Source of the DNA: an uncultured Bacteroides sp.
GTDB taxonomy: Bacteria; Bacteroidota; Bacteroidia; Bacteroidales; Bacteroidaceae
Direction of reading: 5' to 3'
Assembly (NCBI GenBank): GCA_900553815.1
Contig: USEY01000023.1
Location: 1-44,095, forward strand
Length of the DNA: 44,095 nucleotides
A model generated the notes under the pieces. The model did not search any database. It was not told where the DNA came from and saw only the letters and a list, made by a program, of their open reading frames with translations. Below, piece by piece: positions 40,608 to 44,095 of this stretch (position 1 is its first letter; each line of letters begins with the position of its first letter). A program made the position numbers and the translations under genes.

Positions 40608-42332
40608 ATGGCAGGACAATGGCTGAAAAATACATTCCAAACGGGAGTGGAAGCATTTGCCCGTTGTGCAAAACGGTTTCCGGTCACGGTGGGGTTCGTG
40701 CTGGTATTCACCACCTATCTCTTGTACTTGGCAGGAAACGAAGCAAAAGGAGAAAGCAAGCTACTGGCAGTGCTGACCTACTATCTTTCAATGGGTTCGT
40801 TGCTTTCGCTGAGCATGCACTTATGGGGAGAGGAATGGAGGAACAAAGCACGCGCCGCACTTGTCCATGCCGGAGCACAAACGCTTCTGCTGGCCGATGC
40901 CATCATCCTGTACCAAACAATCACCGATTTGGAAATACTGATAGCACACAGTGCCGGAATACTGGCTTTGGGGCTTTCTGTCTTTTTTCTCTCCTTCCTG
41001 AAGGAAAAGAACGATATAGCCTCCTGCAACTTTGCTGCACGCGCCGTAGCTTCCTTTGTCATTGCCAATGTCATCGGGGTAATCATGAGCGGGGGCATTT
41101 GCCTGCTGGTCTATTCACTGAACCAACTCTTCGGAATAGCAGTCAACGGTAAATACTATTTATACATCTGCATCCTTTGCAACGTCCTGCTCCCCTCCCT
41201 GCTGTTCTTGGGATTGCTTCCACAAAACGAACTCAAACATGACAGATACCCGCAAACTTCCAGTTTCCAGGAAGGCATCATACGCTATCTGTTCCTCCCA
41301 CTGATTACAGGCTACCTGGCGGTACTCTACATATATGCCGCTCGCATCCTGTTCATGTGGGAATTGCCTACCGGATGGGTATCGTGGCTTGTGGTCACTC
41401 TGATGACCGGATGCATCTGCATAGAATATGGCTTATATTCGCTACGTCTGGGTACTCCCAAACGATGGGAGGAGCTGACTGCACGCTGGTTACCGGTACT
41501 GGTTCTACCACTGCTTCTGCTGATGACCATAGGCATTGCCCGTCGCTTCAACGACTATGGCATCACCATCAACCGCCTCTACCTGGCTACGCTTAATGCC
41601 TGGTTCTACTTTGTGTGCATCGGACTGATAGTGAAGAAAGCCAGACGCATCAACTGGATTCCTATTTCGTTCTCCATCGTTTTTCTGCTGACTTCCGTGT
41701 TGCCGGTCAACTATGCCAGCATCACTAAACATGTATTGCAACGGGAAGTAACAGAGATACTGAAGCAAAGCGGAAATGTAACATTCCCCCTCTCGGAGGA
41801 ACAATATACAAAATGCCTGAACGCACTCTCGGAAGAGCAAAGCCAACAAGTGAACGAAAAGCTCTACTATTTGCAAATGCAATTTGGCGACGAAAGCATC
41901 AGCCACTTGCTAGCCGATAGTGATGTTCCTTTCAACATCCATATCAAATACACAGAATCATTGGAAACCAACTCCAAATACGAACTACTACAAGGATATA
42001 ACGCTGAGGATGCTAGACGTGTCATAGAAATCCCTGACGGCTATAAACGGCTGACACCTATCAAGCACTGGGACATTGCCATACCACCAGGCAAATCCAA
42101 AGACGGAATACTGGAAATAGCACTCACATCCGTAGAAGACTCTTTCTGCATATCCATGGACACTTTGAAGGCTATTAACCAACAAGAATATGGAGAAATG
42201 CAGCCCATCAGTCTGCCATGCAAGTCGGGCAAACGCACTATGGTATTGACCAGCTTCACCCTGCGCATTCCTCCAAAGGCTGACACGGATATGGAAATGG
42301 ACATTGAAGGCTACTTGTTTTATAATGAATAA
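40608..42332 (+). CDS. DUF4153 polytopic membrane protein
   Basis: 574 residues. The first 380 hold about ten hydrophobic segments, with the family-typical ARRFNDYGITINRLYLATLNAWFY near residue 305 and KRWEELTARWLPVLVLPLLLLM just before it. The last 190 residues are soluble, mixed alpha/beta and probably extracytoplasmic, with no motif I recognise. The molecular function of DUF4153 is unknown. It is co-directional with prfA (24 bp upstream) and pyrF (27 bp downstream), suggesting one transcript. Confidence 0.82.
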   Translation: MAGQWLKNTFQTGVEAFARCAKRFPVTVGFVLVFTTYLLYLAGNEAKGESKLLAVLTYYLSMGSLLSLSMHLWGEEWRNKARAALVHAGAQTLLLADAIILYQTITDLEILIAHSAGILALGLSVFFLSFLKEKNDIASCNFAARAVASFVIANVIGVIMSGGICLLVYSLNQLFGIAVNGKYYLYICILCNVLLPSLLFLGLLPQNELKHDRYPQTSSFQEGIIRYLFLPLITGYLAVLYIYAARILFMWELPTGWVSWLVVTLMTGCICIEYGLYSLRLGTPKRWEELTARWLPVLVLPLLLLMTIGIARRFNDYGITINRLYLATLNAWFYFVCIGLIVKKARRINWIPISFSIVFLLTSVLPVNYASITKHVLQREVTEILKQSGNVTFPLSEEQYTKCLNALSEEQSQQVNEKLYYLQMQFGDESISHLLADSDVPFNIHIKYTESLETNSKYELLQGYNAEDARRVIEIPDGYKRLTPIKHWDIAIPPGKSKDGILEIALTSVEDSFCISMDTLKAINQQEYGEMQPISLPCKSGKRTMVLTSFTLRIPPKADTDMEMDIEGYLFYNE

Positions 42333-42359
42333 ATTTAATCCTAATAAACAGAGTTAATT

Positions 42360-43184
42360 ATGAACAAACAACAGTTATTTGAGAACATCAAGCGCAAACA
42401 ATCATTCCTTTGCGTAGGTCTGGATACCGACATTAAGAAAATTCCCGAACACTTACTGAAGGAAGAAGACCCCATCTTTGCCTTCAACAAGGCCATCATC
42501 GATGCTACCCAAGACCTTTGCATCGCTTACAAACCCAATCTAGCTTTTTATGAGAGCATGGGTGTGAAAGGCTGGATTGCTTTTGAGAAAACTGTGAACT
42601 ACATCAAGCAGAACTATCCCGACCAGTTTATCATTGCCGATGCCAAACGCGGTGACATTGGCAACACATCAGCCATGTATGCCCGCACCTTCTTTGAGGA
42701 ACTGGACATTGACTCTGTAACCGTAGCTCCTTACATGGGCGAAGACAGTGTTACCCCGTTCCTGACCTACGAAAACAAATGGGTCATTCTGTTGGCACTG
42801 ACCAGCAACAAAGGTTCGCACGACTTCCAGCTGACCGAAGATGCCAATGGCGAACGTCTGTTCGAAAAGGTACTTCGCAAGAGCCAGGAATGGGCAGGCG
42901 ACGACCGCATGATGTACGTAGTAGGAGCCACACAGGGTCGTGCATTTGAAGACATCCGCAAGATTGTGCCCAACCACTTCCTGCTCGTGCCCGGCGTAGG
43001 TGCTCAAGGAGGATCATTGGAAGAAGTATGCAAGTACGGCATGACCAAAGAATGCGGCCTCATCGTCAACTCCAGCCGTGGCATCATCTACGTAGACAAG
43101 ACTGAAAACTTTGCCGCCGCCAGCCGTAAGGCTGCCCAAGAGGTACAAGCTCAGATGGCAGAACAGCTGAAAGCTATCCTGTAA
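42360..43184 (+). CDS. pyrF: orotidine 5'-phosphate decarboxylase
   Basis: 274 residues, the long (type 2) bacterial form. It converts OMP to UMP, the last step of de novo pyrimidine synthesis, in the cytosol. The N-terminal [13 protein letters not shown] binds substrate. The catalytic D-x-K-x2-D cluster is in [18 protein letters not shown] (near residue 90). The phosphate site is [15 protein letters not shown] with VNSSRGIIY. It is followed by an unusual long inverted repeat. Confidence 0.95.
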   Translation: MNKQQLFENIKRKQSFLCVGLDTDIKKIPEHLLKEEDPIFAFNKAIIDATQDLCIAYKPNLAFYESMGVKGWIAFEKTVNYIKQNYPDQFIIADAKRGDIGNTSAMYARTFFEELDIDSVTVAPYMGEDSVTPFLTYENKWVILLALTSNKGSHDFQLTEDANGERLFEKVLRKSQEWAGDDRMMYVVGATQGRAFEDIRKIVPNHFLLVPGVGAQGGSLEEVCKYGMTKECGLIVNSSRGIIYVDKTENFAAASRKAAQEVQAQMAEQLKAIL

Positions 43185-43209
43185 GCAACAGGTAGAAAGC
43201 TATATATAG

Positions 43210-43291
43210 ACAAGGAGTTGAACTGATACTTCGTGCAACGTTGTCCGCTTTCTTTAAGCTGACAGTATGCAAGTATCATTCAACTCCTTGT
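43210..43291. repeat. long 21-22-bp inverted repeat after pyrF
   Basis: The left arm 43210-43231 (begins ACAAGGAGTTGAA) pairs with 43271-43291 (ends TTCAACTCCTTGT), with one bulged base and a mismatch, around a 39-nt loop that contains the palindrome CAACGTTG. No clean T-tract follows at once. The length and near-perfection exceed a usual terminator; it may be a stable RNA 3' end or a small mobile remnant. Confidence 0.65.
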
Positions 43292-43344
43292 TCATTCCTG
43301 TTACCAAGGAGGATACTCCTAAGTCACCTCTATACCTTATATAT

Positions 43345-43869
43345 TTATTCCTTGTTACCCAAAGCAAGCGTTACGGTAACATCACCATTGCCCAGAACTG
43401 CTTTCAGTTCTGACTGTGTAATGCCATTAATCTTACCGAGGCGGGTAAGCGAATAACTGTTGTTGCCGTAATAGATAACAAAATAACGGCCTTGATATAA
43501 AATCAAATCTCCGGGCACTGTCGAAATATATTCATCGTTACGAGGTAACGTAGTGCCTAGTGCTCCAACCTTTTCCATGCTGGCATAATCTTCCATTTCA
43601 ATAATAAGGTCGCCTTTGGCAAGCAAATTTTTCAGAGCATCTACCGAAGAATTCTCTACTAATGTAGCAGTAAGAATCTTTCCACCTACACTTAATTTCA
43701 ATGTGTTACTTTCCATATTTCCTTGATTTTCATTTTCAGAATCTTCTCCACCAGGATTAGCAGGCTGCTCGGGCGGAAGAATACCAGTATCCTTATCCGG
43801 TTCTCCCTCGCATGCTGTTCCCAAGAAAGGAAACAGACAAACTGCTACTATGAACAAAAGCTTTTTCAT
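43345..43869 (-). CDS. cyclophilin-like fold lipoprotein
   Basis: 174 residues from the ATG at 43869; the promoter -7 box at 43897-43904 excludes the longer open frame. A lipoprotein signal (KKLLFIVAVCLFPFLGTAC, C20) is followed by a low-complexity linker rich in Pro, Glu and Asn (PEQPANPGGEDSENENQGN). The rest is a cyclophilin-like domain of the PF18050 kind: LSVGGKILTATLVENSSVDALKNLL, IIEMEDYASMEKVGALGTTLPR, VPGDLILYQGRYFVIYYG and SLTRLGKI. In other anaerobes this domain is often found with or fused to flavodoxins. It shares the exact operator architecture of the cupin/flavoprotein locus, so it belongs to the same regulon. It is convergent with pyrF. Confidence 0.83.
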   Translation of the reverse strand: MKKLLFIVAVCLFPFLGTACEGEPDKDTGILPPEQPANPGGEDSENENQGNMESNTLKLSVGGKILTATLVENSSVDALKNLLAKGDLIIEMEDYASMEKVGALGTTLPRNDEYISTVPGDLILYQGRYFVIYYGNNSYSLTRLGKINGITQSELKAVLGNGDVTVTLALGNKE

Positions 43870-43896
43870 GATTAAACATTCTTTAGTTAGCCGACA

Positions 43897-43960
43897 CAAA
43901 GATACAACGATATAGTCCTGGCTGTTGTATACAGATTACTGAGATAATAACACCGATTAC
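43897..43960 (-). promoter_or_regulatory. AraC-type operator and promoter of the cyclophilin-like lipoprotein (site D)
   Basis: On the minus strand, GTAATC (plus 43955-43960) and GTAATC (plus 43934-43939) are 21 bp apart, then exactly 29 bp, then TATCTTTG (plus 43897-43904). This is the same geometry as sites A, B and C. Confidence 0.78.
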
Positions 43961-44025
43961 AGTATCTGACAAGCAGGACTCATCAGATAGCACATGTCTG
44001 ACTTGTTTATATCCGCCAAATCGCA

Positions 44026-44033
44026 TACCTTTG
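44026..44033 (+). promoter_or_regulatory. -7 box of a gene beyond the window
   Basis: TACCTTTG, a perfect TAnnTTTG. No start codon with an open frame is seen before the window ends 62 bp later. Upstream, TATCTGA (43963-43969) and TCAGATA (43983-43989) form an inverted repeat that could belong to its control region. Confidence 0.4.
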
Positions 44034-44095
44034 TCTATAAAATATTAGTGGTGCGATAAAAATCACATCACTGTAGTTAAACGATTAATTTTTAA

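Noticed and set aside
43241..43456. 71-codon plus-strand frame after pyrF
   Set aside because: It runs through the long inverted repeat and antisense to the cyclophilin-like lipoprotein; no features.

Overview
The window looks like a chromosomal segment of a Bacteroides species. Evidence for this is the set of TAnnTTTG-type -7 promoter boxes, a carboxynorspermidine decarboxylase, fimbrillin-like and WG-repeat proteins, HU-HIG DNA-binding proteins and the PurM, PrfA and PyrF types. I cannot name the species from sequence alone.

Layout. 1-5236: tRNA-Gly (cut by the window edge), then a minus-strand pcrA-nspC unit, sodB and a ThiE/TenI-like gene ending in a strong two-way terminator. 5237-8760: an AT-rich, gene-poor accessory stretch with three short-period repeat arrays, a small lipoprotein, a wrecked retropepsin-like gene and a WG-repeat protein. 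8763-14141: ppdK divergent from rlmD and an RluA-type pseudouridine synthase. 14258-16190: a fimbrillin-like lipoprotein with a FISUMP C-terminus. 16200-21200: a stress-type locus with a cupin, two tandem AraC regulators, an iron-sulfur flavoprotein, an alpha/beta hydrolase and a sugar O-acetyltransferase. 21351-24070: a minus-strand unit of a UbiA-family prenyltransferase, a CPBP protease and a MalY/PatB lyase. 24199-29834: HAD phosphatase, PIF1-like helicase, an HU-HIG protein, Nnr and a frameshifted membrane protein. 30139-32077: a DUF2156 and a GNAT acyltransferase. 32491-37206: a tightly packed run of HU-HIG protein, macro-like (A1S_2505-type) protein, two overlapping radical SAM genes and a CPBP protease. 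37311-43184: purM, three tandem small membrane proteins, prfA, a DUF4153 membrane protein and pyrF. 43345-44033: a cyclophilin-like lipoprotein and a promoter running off the window.

Two patterns stand out. First, six intergenic arrays share a constant 22-bp period (a seventh has 21 bp) although most differ in sequence. The units are built from a pair of about 6-nt half-sites. In two arrays the half-sites occur in several combinations in the same register, as a set of homo- and hetero-dyads. All lie on 3' sides or between co-directional genes, never between divergent promoters. Two of them bracket one HU-HIG gene and a third precedes the other HU-HIG gene. Second, four promoters share exactly the same architecture: two GTAATC words 21 bp apart and then exactly 29 bp to the -7 box. 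They serve the AraC pair, the cupin gene, the flavoprotein operon and the cyclophilin-like lipoprotein about 25 kb away, and together define an AraC regulon that can be predicted from the sequence alone.
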